NCBI GenBank assembly: GCA_017615655.1
Contig: JAFZZS010000003.1
Location: 1 to 64,000, forward strand
Source of the DNA: Alphaproteobacteria bacterium
Lineage (GTDB): Bacteria; Pseudomonadota; Alphaproteobacteria; Rs-D84
Length of the DNA: 64,000 nt
Reading direction: 5' to 3'
The notes under the pieces are model-generated. The model was not told where the DNA came from and did not search any database. It saw nothing but the letters and a program-made list of their open reading frames with translations. Below, piece by piece: positions 20,301 to 27,495 of the stretch. Numbering within the stretch: the first letter of the stretch is position 1; each line of letters begins with the position of its first letter. A program made the translations under genes and the position numbers.

Positions 20301-20792
20301 TCGAATGGCTGTTATGATATTACAACGACGAATTACGCATATAATTCTTCGACCAATCAGTGTGATGCGACTACTTCTACCAAGGAAGTGTGTAATGGTC
20401 ATGCGATTGCATGTGCGACAGCTATAAGTGCAGTGGAAACGACACGCGGTGACGCTGGTCAAACAAGAACCAAATGCTATCAGATAACCACACAGGCCCA
20501 AAAGGTTAATAGCGCGGGAACCGCATGCGTACCTGATGGTGATGAGGTGGTGACAAACATTTGTGATGGTCAGGATGGTGTAACCCCAACAGTATCATTT
20601 AGAACTGAAACAGATTCTGAGGGTAAGGTTCACATAATTTCTTCTGTTAATAATGTTGAACAGGAAATTGGAACTATAGAAAAACCGACATTGGCATCTG
20701 CGTGTCCAGCAGGAACACATCTGGCAACTGAAACCCGCCAAGAAAGTGGCTCAACCAGAGCAAATATTACTCTTGTCTGCGTTGAGGATTAA
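17346..20792 (+). CDS. Fibre-like exported protein with phage-tail-type and Cys-rich repeats
   Basis: This is a 1,148-residue exported protein (signal peptide to ~residue 21, ending ALGA). An Ala/Ser/Thr/Arg linker leads into repeats of the form YYTKSQVYxKxEVDxxIP and DLSNYY (~155-375), a pattern known from trimeric phage tail fibres. Next comes a domain with a conserved Cys, then a Gly-rich stretch and the module GTGIEYQG...NCTEL...HAWYK...CPNGG (~535-590), shared with the next two genes. The second half is ~6 Cys-rich repeats of ~65-75 residues built from C-D-x-CPAPxIT...GCYDxxTTxYxLN...QCD, alternating with VAQMVxxRD...C units. Trimeric fibre structure is inferred. RBS AAAGGA. No anchor is visible at the C-terminus (ITLVCVED). 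Confidence 0.88.
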   Translation: MFDKKAFIGIVAVTLCAQSALGAASVRTVGGQNATTSTAARAGSLRANPTKTASSATSQPSLSQSYSSSSADTSRLATAYAPSIGIKTNKLVSSTSSTGLALDELERRINELSGEVEEKLDTGEFESAFDTRAEQRQLADQPYVRDYVDTSSPDLSSYATKEFATEKATTAQRSAETTAKSYTDEKSATVQRAAEANAKSYADTTFATKTNTYTKAEVDAKIPDEVDLSNYYTKSQVYNKGEVEAMIPDDVDLSNYYTKSQSDGRYAAAGSSYTKSESDAKYPAASNVYTKSQVYTKAEVDSLTPNVDLSNYYNKSEVDDKIDDAITGGQVDLSNYYKKSETYSKTEANNLLSSKLDSTTAASTYETKGTAYSKSQTDNLLSGKLCANPDFSVQHTEGATTATVTVKCNNVTQGSFVVPVGSGTGGGEACGVTMTKTALKQDTTDPTKITGYRLQFKDCNGQSVGDPIDINHGVDGADGQDAEAPDPCEPVFTTAQITEGTRTGFQITMKSSCNPSATGKTFKIYNGEQGAAGTGIEYQGIVANCTELKTHNGAPQGHAWYKADNKLMYISDGTSTSFNDCPNGGVDFQGQPGTDGCSPTLDISDKVSGCYTVTLTPFSLNSSGVCAPGTAITRQLCDSDPSCAPVAQMVTNRDATKKCKTLSIQKMKWNKTAQRCDEDGDPTSTPVCEPCPATKIVDSAPKTNGCIDRTTTQYTFNETTQQCDESSTTVERCPIPSCPAVAQMVQDRALSQCTIFRVQKQKLNASKQCVDDGDPTDTPICDPCPAPVITKNLKTNGCYDLVTTSYTLNSTTHQCDASTSTVEHCPCPTVAQIVTNRDSTKCRVLKVTPQKLNSSNQCVDDESASTETQICDSCPAPEITYSEPNATTGCRTRTTKTYTLNATTHQCDASTSTFQECPIQPLHACAASVAIENVRAGGTVCKQLSVQERTYNPTTQKCEDADTDPQVTTLCDSCPASTTTQGNLKSNGCYDITTTNYAYNSSTNQCDATTSTKEVCNGHAIACATAISAVETTRGDAGQTRTKCYQITTQAQKVNSAGTACVPDGDEVVTNICDGQDGVTPTVSFRTETDSEGKVHIISSVNNVEQEIGTIEKPTLASACPAGTHLATETRQESGSTRANITLVCVED

Positions 20793-20833
20793 TCTCGGGG
20801 AATAAAAGATAAAATACAATAAGGGGTAGGAAT

Positions 20834-22717
20834 ATGTATAAAAAAATATCTTTTGGAGTAATGTTAGCGACGGTGGCGACGTTGATGGCACCACGGGTTG
20901 TATCCGCAGATGATACGGTAACGCTTGCTCAATTTGACCTGGATTTGTCGGGACTTGTGGGACCTGCTGGTCCCCAGGGGCCCGCCGGAACCGGTATTAA
21001 TTACAAGGGCGAAGTTGAAAACTGTACTGAATTGGCGGCGTTAACAGGTATGGCTGATGGCGATGCCTGGTATAATAGACAGGATACCCTGCTCTATATT
21101 TACGAAGGTAAATTTCCATCATGCCCGGACGGTGGTGTGCCATTTCGTGGTCCCGAAGGACCCCAGGGTAAACCCGGTGATGATGGTAAACCGGCTTGTG
21201 CGCCAAAGGCTTCTAGCACTCAGTCCCTGGATCTAAGCGCTGGTGTAAGATGTGTTACAACGACACTAACCCCGATGGTTTGGTCGTCACAATCAAGATC
21301 TTGTATCGTTGACCTAAAACAAGAAGTGGTTGAATCAAAAGTTTGTGATGGTGCAAAGGGACTAACAACATGCCCACCGACAACTGTTGAAACAACAGAA
21401 ACGACCAAAGAAGTAAATGGTCAAACGCTTACCTGCTCGCTTGTGCGTGAATATGCAATGGAATTAGATTCCAAGGGCAAGTGTTCCAAAGTTGACCCAT
21501 CAACCCCGACAAAAGAATCTGAAATCTGCCAGGGGTTAAAGGGACAGGACGCCGAGAAAGTTTGTGCACCGAAACTTGTAATGTCGTCCAAGGATGCGAA
21601 TGGTTGTGTTATGATAACACGGACTGAAACATCGGCGATTGGCGATAATTGTATTGATGGTGCGACAACAACCGAAACGGTCTGCGATGCCGAAGAAAAA
21701 TGTCCGGTAAAGGTTACAAAGACCGAATCTACGGAACGCGTAAACGGCCAAGATGTTGACTGTGCAACGATAACTACGCGGAACCAGGTGTTTTCAAAAA
21801 CATCAAACAAGTGTGTTGACGATCCAAACAGCACCGCGGAAAGCACAAAAATGTGCGCCGGCGCAAACGGTACAAATGGTGGCGACGGTACTTCCTGCAG
21901 CACAACGCAAAAAGAACTTGCCGAAGGTGTGTTCAAAATTGGAACCAAGTGTGGTAATAACCCAGTGGAAGAAACCATAATTAAAACACCGTGCGATAAT
22001 GCGGTTAAAGTTACTGATACAACAGTCGAAGGTAAAACATGCAAATTCACCCAAGTGTTACCGCAAACCAGAGATGATAAGGGTACTTGTGCGGTAGAGG
22101 TTGGGGCAAACCCAATCACCAGTTACACGACATGTAATGGCACTGATGGTAAGGACCCAGAATGTCCGAACAGTATTACAACATCGACCGTTACACAAAG
22201 TGGTAAACAGTGTACCAAAGTTACAGAAGTGGCTCAGAAAATTGGTAAAAATGGTTGTGCCATAGATAGCAGTGCTACCGCCAAAGAATCTGTAATCTGC
22301 CCGGGTGACAATGGTGAAGATGCACCATGTCCGAACGAGACCGCGGTAACCGAATCCAGCAAGGAAGTTGATGGCAAAACAGTAACCTGTGCTAATTTGA
22401 CTACGTATCGTGCATCGCGTGTAAATGGATCGTGCGTAGCTGATTACACTCAGCAAGTTAGTGCTAAACAGGTTTGCGACGGTAAAGATGCACCTGACAC
22501 AATATTCACTGCTGAAACTGATTCTGATGGCTCGGTAAAGTTCTATGCCAAGACAGGTAACGCAGAAAAGGTTCTGATGGGTTCATCGGCACCACAAACG
22601 ACCTGCCCGGCAACGTATCCATATGGACCGTATACAGCCGCAAGACAGAGTGTTGACAGCGAGGCTGATACTAATACAGTCCATGTAGAAGTGTACTGTT
22701 CGAAAACCGCGCAATAA
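20834..22717 (+). CDS. Collagen-like, Cys-rich exported fibre protein
   Basis: This 627-residue protein has a signal peptide (cleavage near VVSA, residue ~25). A short lead LAQFDLDLSGL enters Gly-X-Y triplets (GPAGPQGPAG), then the Cys-stapled module GTGINYKGEVENCTEL...GDAWYN...CPDGGVPF, then more triplets (GPEGPQGKPGDDG). The remainder is Cys-rich repeats of ~60-70 residues: CPxxxTxTExxxxxNGQxxxC..., ending ICxGxxG or CDGxxG, often with a Gly-X-Y remnant between repeats. The C-terminus (TIFTAETDSDGSVKF..., VHVEVYCSKTAQ) resembles the end of the gene before it. Its first ~60 residues are close to those of the next gene, so the two are paralogues. RBS GGGG/TAGGAA. Collagen-like trimerisation is inferred from the triplets. 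Confidence 0.88.
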   Translation: MYKKISFGVMLATVATLMAPRVVSADDTVTLAQFDLDLSGLVGPAGPQGPAGTGINYKGEVENCTELAALTGMADGDAWYNRQDTLLYIYEGKFPSCPDGGVPFRGPEGPQGKPGDDGKPACAPKASSTQSLDLSAGVRCVTTTLTPMVWSSQSRSCIVDLKQEVVESKVCDGAKGLTTCPPTTVETTETTKEVNGQTLTCSLVREYAMELDSKGKCSKVDPSTPTKESEICQGLKGQDAEKVCAPKLVMSSKDANGCVMITRTETSAIGDNCIDGATTTETVCDAEEKCPVKVTKTESTERVNGQDVDCATITTRNQVFSKTSNKCVDDPNSTAESTKMCAGANGTNGGDGTSCSTTQKELAEGVFKIGTKCGNNPVEETIIKTPCDNAVKVTDTTVEGKTCKFTQVLPQTRDDKGTCAVEVGANPITSYTTCNGTDGKDPECPNSITTSTVTQSGKQCTKVTEVAQKIGKNGCAIDSSATAKESVICPGDNGEDAPCPNETAVTESSKEVDGKTVTCANLTTYRASRVNGSCVADYTQQVSAKQVCDGKDAPDTIFTAETDSDGSVKFYAKTGNAEKVLMGSSAPQTTCPATYPYGPYTAARQSVDSEADTNTVHVEVYCSKTAQ

Positions 22718-22767
22718 TAAAACAACGAGATTCAAGAAAAAATAATTAAAACGAAAGGAGAAAACAC

Positions 22768-25700
22768 ATGATCAAAAAACTATCACTTGGGGTAATGCTG
22801 GCGACCGTGGCCACATTGACGACATCCCATGTGTCTTGGGCGGCTGATACGTTCACGCTTGCTCAATTTGACCTGGATTTGTCGGGACTGCAAGGTCCGG
22901 CGGGAACCGGTATTAATTACAAGGGCGAGGTTGAAAATTGTACCGAATTGGCGGCAAAGACGGGCATGGTCGATGGCGATGCATGGTATAACCGCGATGA
23001 TACCCTGCTCTATATTTACGAAACCGAACGTGGTGGTTTCCCATCCTGTCCAAATGGTGGTGTTCCGTTCCGCGGTCCCCAGGGTGAACAAGGCCCAACA
23101 GGACCAGCCGGTCCGACGGGGCCCACTGGCCCGCAGGGACCTAAGGATTGTGCAAAGAAAATTGTTGCAACCGCAACAACAGTTGACACAACGAGGGGCA
23201 CTCAAATCATTCAGAAAAACTGCACTCAAATTGAAACATATGCTATGAGATATAATAACTCTACCAAAGAGTGCGAACAGGTAAGTCAAAAACCAGAAGA
23301 CACCCAAACTGTATGTGATGGTGACCAAGGTAATGATGGTAATGACGGTACAAATGGTTGTGGTGATATCGTAGAGATACAAGAAACTTCAAAAACTGTT
23401 AGTGGTAAAACAGTTGCTTGCAAGAAAGCGAATTACTTCAAGGCAAAAATGAACACTGCAGGTACAGCGTGTGAGAAAGCCGCCACAACAGCATATACAT
23501 CCGCAGAAACTTGTGATGGTCCCGCAGGTACTGATGGTAATGACGGTTTAACCAAATGTTCGCATGCGGTTATACCAACTGCTACAACACAATCTGTTGA
23601 AAGAGATGGTAAAGCAGAAACACTAGATTGTGTGAGACTTGATGAATTTGAAGCAGATTATGATGACAATTCCAAAAAGTGCGTCGTCAAATCAGGTGCC
23701 ACAGCAATAAGTTCAAATACTGTATGTAGTGGTAAACAAGGACAAGATGGTAATAATGGTACAAATGGTTGTGGTGATATCGTAGAGATACAAGAAACTT
23801 CAAAAACTGTTAGTGGTAAAACAGTTGCTTGTAAGAAAGCGAATTACTTCAAGGCGAAGATGAACACTGCAGGTACCGCATGTGTAAAAGCCGCCACGAC
23901 AGCGTATACATCTGCAGAAACTTGTGATGGTCCCGCAGGTAATGATGGTAATGACGGTACAAATGGTTGTGGTGATATCACAGAAGTAACGAACACCACA
24001 AAAACTGTTAGTGGTAAAACTGTGAATTGTAAAAAAGCTAGCTACTTCAAGGCGAAGATGAACAGCGCAGGTACAGCATGTGAGAAAGCCGCCACAACAG
24101 CATATACATATGCAGAAACTTGTGATGGTCTAGCAGGTAATGATGGTAGAGATGGTTGTGCTCCTAGGGTTACTCAAGGTGAGATAGATCCAAAAACTGG
24201 GTGCTATGATATAACAACACAGAATATGGCCCTTGTAAATGGTGTTTGTGTGGCAGATGGAGACCCGATAGTCAAAAAAATGTGCAGTTCATGTCCTGCA
24301 TTGCTAACAACCGCACAAGTTCAAGTTACAGATCGTGCAGATTCAAATGTAAAACTAAATTGTACAAGAATTACAAGCACTCCACAAGTGATGACCAGCG
24401 ATGGTTGCGCCACTGATGCCAATGCAGATTCAATCGTAACGGACGTTTGTGAAGGTAAACCTGGTACTGATGGTAATAACGGTACAAATGGTTGTGGTGA
24501 TATCGTAGAGATACAAGAAACTTCAAAAACTGTTAGTGGTAAAACAGTTGCTTGTAAGAAAGCGAATTACTTCAAGGCGAAGATGAACACTGCAGGTACC
24601 GCATGTGTAAAAGCCGCCACAACAGCATATACATCCGCAGAAACTTGTGATGGTCCCGCAGGTACTGATGGTAATGACGGTACAAATGGTTGTGCGGATA
24701 TCACGGAAGTAACAAATACAACACAAACTGTCGATGGTAAGACGGTAAATTGTAAGAGAGCTAACTACTTCAAGGCTAAGATGAACACCGCAGGTACCGC
24801 ATGTGAGAAAGCCGCCACAACAGCATATACATATGCAGAAACTTGCGACGGTAAACCGGGTGACACCGGACCGGCATGTCCGTTGACATTCACAACAACA
24901 ACTGGATCTGACAGCACTGGTGCGTACACCAAGGTCACTTTGAAAGATTGCAATGGCACAACTGCCGGCCAAGACTTCAAAGTGTATGATGGTCAACCTG
25001 GTACTGCTGGCGAGGGGTGCAATACCTTCACGGGTCAGAAAGTTGATCCAACTGGCTCGGTTACATTAAGTGCTGCCGGATTGACATCTAGTGATATTAA
25101 TAATCAGTCAACGTTGTATGCAGCGCCTGGTGGATTTAAAACAACAAAAAATGACACCTGCAACAACGTAACGACAACAGAATATGCTCCGGATGCCTGT
25201 GCATTGATAAAGGTATCAAGAAAGAATGCATCCAGCAACGCATATTCGTTGTATGAATGTACAAGTCATAAACAATGCACTGGCACAACATGTACCGCCG
25301 AAAAATATTATGTTGCAACGCAGAACGCAGTTGCGACCAAGGTATTGACCGCAGATGCCAAAGCGGATGCAGCACAATCCGCAGCCGATGCAGCACAAGA
25401 AACTGCGAACGGTGCATTGCAAGCAGACAGTAATGGTAAATTGCCATCCAGTAAGTTACCAGCGAACACCGTGGTAGACGCAGATTACGCAACGGTTAAA
25501 GCTAATGCGAATTCTGCATTGCAGTCTTTGCCATCAAATGTTGTTACAACAGAAACTAGTGGTACGATAGCATTAAGTAAGATACCAACACTCACATCTG
25601 CTAAGTTACCGAGTGGAACTGTAATTGACAGCACATATTCAAGTGTTAAGACAAAGGCGAATAATTCGTTGCAGAAAGATAGCACTACTGGAAAGTTGTC

Positions 25701-26805
25701 TGCCAGTGATTTACCAGCAAACACCGTAGTAGATGCAGATTATGCAACGGTTAAAGCTAATGCAAATTCTGCATTGCAGTCTTTGCCATCAAATGTTGTT
25801 ACAACAGAAACTAGTGGTACGATAGCATTAAGTAAGATACCAACACTTACATCTGCTAAGTTACCGAGTGGAACTGTAATTGACAGCACATATTCAAGTG
25901 TTAAGACAAAGGCGAATAATTCGTTGCAGAAAGATAGCACTACTGGAAAGTTGTCTGCCAGTGATTTACCAGCAAATACTGTAATTGATGCAGATTACGC
26001 AACGGTTAAAGCTAATGCGAATTCTGCATTGCAATCTATACCGTCTACGTATGTTCAGACAACCAATGGTAAGATTGCGGATAGTTTGATATCTGATACT
26101 ATCAAGAATGGCGCTGCGGCTGGTGCAACAGCGTTACAACCAGACAGCAGTGGTAAATTGCCAGCCAATAAATTGCCATCAACTGCGGTTACAACAAGCA
26201 CATTTGGTACTCAGTTGACTAATAATTCAACATTTACAACTGTACAGGCCAATGCGGCAAAAGCAGCGGATGATGCAGCAGAGGCGTTAGAAGAAGCGAC
26301 AAGCGCATCATCCTTGGCAAGTCAAGCAAAGGCTACGGCGGATACAGCGTTGCAACCAGATAGCAATGGTAAATTGCCAGCTGCTAAATTGCCGGCAAAC
26401 ACCGTAGTAGACAGCTCATACTCAACTGTCAAAACTAATGCAAATAATGCATTGCAACCGGATAGCAGTGGTAAATTGCCAGCCAATAAATTGCCATCAA
26501 CTGCGGTTACAACAAGCACATTTGGTACTCAGTTGACTAATAATTCAACATTTACAACTGTACAGACCACAGCAAATGGTGCAGTACAGAGTTCAGGACT
26601 TGAAAATGCTATTATTGCTCTCTTGAACGCTGATACATGTAACCCGCAGGTTAGTTCAAGTGAAGGTGGTGGAAGTGGATTGGGGACTTCTGGTAAGACA
26701 ACGTATGACCCAAATTGCGGTGACGGATTGTTAAACGCAATTGCTGAAAAGTTGGCACCACTGTTTGACCAAGCTGCGTCTAACGTACACCCGGCAGAAA
26801 GATAA
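22768..26805 (+). CDS. Long collagen-like exported fibre protein with tandem duplications
   Basis: The 1,345-residue protein has a signal peptide ending VSWA-A, then LAQFDLDLSGL, Gly-X-Y triplets, the NCTEL...CPNGG module, and a longer triplet run (GPQGEQGPTGPAGPTGPTG). Five Cys repeats of the GCGDI(V/T)E type follow (~residues 195-700); three are nearly identical at DNA level. After a GEGC-NTF domain the C-terminal third (~865-1310) has no Cys and consists of repeats LQPDSxGKLPAxKLPANTVVD and TVKxNAN of phage-tail-fibre type, including a 255-bp tandem duplication. Short Ala-rich coiled-coil-like segments are present (AKADAAQSAADAAQETA; EALEEATSASSLASQAKA). It ends the operon, followed by a terminator. 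RBS AAAGGAGAA. Surface role is inferred; no anchor is visible. Confidence 0.88.
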   Translation: MIKKLSLGVMLATVATLTTSHVSWAADTFTLAQFDLDLSGLQGPAGTGINYKGEVENCTELAAKTGMVDGDAWYNRDDTLLYIYETERGGFPSCPNGGVPFRGPQGEQGPTGPAGPTGPTGPQGPKDCAKKIVATATTVDTTRGTQIIQKNCTQIETYAMRYNNSTKECEQVSQKPEDTQTVCDGDQGNDGNDGTNGCGDIVEIQETSKTVSGKTVACKKANYFKAKMNTAGTACEKAATTAYTSAETCDGPAGTDGNDGLTKCSHAVIPTATTQSVERDGKAETLDCVRLDEFEADYDDNSKKCVVKSGATAISSNTVCSGKQGQDGNNGTNGCGDIVEIQETSKTVSGKTVACKKANYFKAKMNTAGTACVKAATTAYTSAETCDGPAGNDGNDGTNGCGDITEVTNTTKTVSGKTVNCKKASYFKAKMNSAGTACEKAATTAYTYAETCDGLAGNDGRDGCAPRVTQGEIDPKTGCYDITTQNMALVNGVCVADGDPIVKKMCSSCPALLTTAQVQVTDRADSNVKLNCTRITSTPQVMTSDGCATDANADSIVTDVCEGKPGTDGNNGTNGCGDIVEIQETSKTVSGKTVACKKANYFKAKMNTAGTACVKAATTAYTSAETCDGPAGTDGNDGTNGCADITEVTNTTQTVDGKTVNCKRANYFKAKMNTAGTACEKAATTAYTYAETCDGKPGDTGPACPLTFTTTTGSDSTGAYTKVTLKDCNGTTAGQDFKVYDGQPGTAGEGCNTFTGQKVDPTGSVTLSAAGLTSSDINNQSTLYAAPGGFKTTKNDTCNNVTTTEYAPDACALIKVSRKNASSNAYSLYECTSHKQCTGTTCTAEKYYVATQNAVATKVLTADAKADAAQSAADAAQETANGALQADSNGKLPSSKLPANTVVDADYATVKANANSALQSLPSNVVTTETSGTIALSKIPTLTSAKLPSGTVIDSTYSSVKTKANNSLQKDSTTGKLSASDLPANTVVDADYATVKANANSALQSLPSNVVTTETSGTIALSKIPTLTSAKLPSGTVIDSTYSSVKTKANNSLQKDSTTGKLSASDLPANTVIDADYATVKANANSALQSIPSTYVQTTNGKIADSLISDTIKNGAAAGATALQPDSSGKLPANKLPSTAVTTSTFGTQLTNNSTFTTVQANAAKAADDAAEALEEATSASSLASQAKATADTALQPDSNGKLPAAKLPANTVVDSSYSTVKTNANNALQPDSSGKLPANKLPSTAVTTSTFGTQLTNNSTFTTVQTTANGAVQSSGLENAIIALLNADTCNPQVSSSEGGGSGLGTSGKTTYDPNCGDGLLNAIAEKLAPLFDQAASNVHPAER
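23350..24664 (+). repeat. Three near-identical 181-bp repeats inside the fibre gene
   Basis: Copies start at 23350, 23761 and 24484 and are each 181 bp long with only a few base differences, encoding the GCGDIVEIQETSK Cys repeat. Two more diverged copies lie at about 23962 and 24685. The near-identity points to recent duplication or gene conversion. Confidence 0.85.
25481..26045 (+). repeat. 255-bp tandem repeat inside the fibre gene
   Basis: Two consecutive 255-bp units (from 25481 and 25736) differ at only a few, mostly synonymous, positions; a third, partial unit starts at 25991. Each unit encodes 85 residues. The period keeps the reading frame, so copy-number change would alter fibre length without breaking the gene. 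Confidence 0.9.
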
Positions 26806-26827
26806 TTATATGTCGGTCTAAACAAAA

Positions 26828-26855
26828 AAACACCGGTCGTTTGATCGGTGTTTTT
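26828..26855 (+). terminator. Terminator of the fibre-protein operon
   Basis: An 11-bp stem with a GTTT loop and one G-T pair is followed by TTTTT, 22 bp after the last operon gene. Confidence 0.85.
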
Positions 26856-26885
26856 ATTGTTTTACTTTATTATACAAACGGTATG

Positions 26886-26925
26886 GTAAATAAAAAAAGA
26901 CACCCCGGCGTTTGCCGGGATGCTA
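26886..26925 (-). terminator. Terminator of the XRE regulator gene
   Basis: Read on the minus strand, a GC-rich stem around CCCGGC/GCCGGG with a four-base loop is followed by CTTTTTTT, about 35 bp after the regulator stop. Confidence 0.7.
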
Positions 26926-26957
26926 TATTACTATTCACTTACCAATTACACTACCAA

Positions 26958-27371
26958 CTAATCACTTACTGTAAAACTTTTTAATATGTTCATAATCGCC
27001 TCGCGCTGTGCATCGTTTGGCAATTTCCAATACAGTTTTATTAACTCAAGACTTTCTGTGCGTGTCAATGGGTCATCATCGCTTGGTTGATGCGCACGCA
27101 TTGAACGGGTCGCCTTGGTCTCGTCCGGTAAATTTCCTGGTAGCCCAGTAAAGAAAAACGATACCGGTGTCTGCAGCGCCAAGCCTATTTCAAATAAACG
27201 TGACGCAGATACACGATTGTCCGCGGTCTCGTATTTTTGGACCTGTTGAAACGTAACACCGCACGCCACCGCCAAATCTTTCAGCGACATGCCCATCATC
27301 GTGCGCCGTAACTGCATGCGGTGACCAATGTGTTGATCAATTGCATTTGGAAGAACTGCTTTGCCTGACAT
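26958..27371 (-). CDS. XRE-family helix-turn-helix transcription regulator
   Basis: The 137-residue protein has an N-terminal XRE/Cro-C1 DNA-binding domain (~residues 12-70): HIGHRMQLRRTMMGMSLKDLA, the turn CGVTFQQVQKYE, and NRVSASRLFEIGLAL. A C-terminal helical region (EXLELIKLYWKL and REAIMNILKSF patterns) probably serves dimerisation. This length and layout are typical of many alphaproteobacterial XRE regulators of unknown regulon. AGGGG precedes the ATG. It diverges from gpmI across a compact region in which both promoters use the same palindromic -35 hexamer, so binding there could control both genes; autoregulation is inferred. Confidence 0.92.
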   Translation of the reverse strand: MSGKAVLPNAIDQHIGHRMQLRRTMMGMSLKDLAVACGVTFQQVQKYETADNRVSASRLFEIGLALQTPVSFFFTGLPGNLPDETKATRSMRAHQPSDDDPLTRTESLELIKLYWKLPNDAQREAIMNILKSFTVSD

Positions 27372-27409
27372 TTCATTTCCCCTTTTATGTTTTGTGTCCT
27401 ATGATTTGT

Positions 27410-27461
27410 TTTATACTATTTTTCTTTTTGCTTTGCAATTAAAAAAGCCATGTGCTATCGT
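27410..27461. promoter_or_regulatory. Back-to-back promoters sharing one palindromic -35 hexamer
   Basis: TTGCAA (27433-27438) is its own reverse complement. Rightward it is followed after 17 bp by TATCGT (27456-27461) for gpmI. Leftward it is followed after 17 bp by TATAAA (27410-27415, minus strand) for the XRE gene. Only one polymerase could use it at a time. Confidence 0.6.
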
Positions 27462-27495
27462 TTGTGCAACAAAGTTATAAAATGGAGAAAAAGAA

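Noticed and set aside
21421-22119. 232-codon antisense frame in the collagen-like gene
   Set aside because: It is explained by Cys/Thr/Gly codon bias of the coding strand and has no start signal.
23350-26045. Possible CRISPR array because of regular near-identical repeats
   Set aside because: The repeats are 181 and 255 bp, coding and in frame; there are no short repeats with unique spacers and no cas genes.
17346-26805. Prophage tail genes, because of tail-fibre-like repeats
   Set aside because: No capsid, portal, terminase, tape measure or lysis genes are near; the products have Sec signal peptides, which phage fibres do not.
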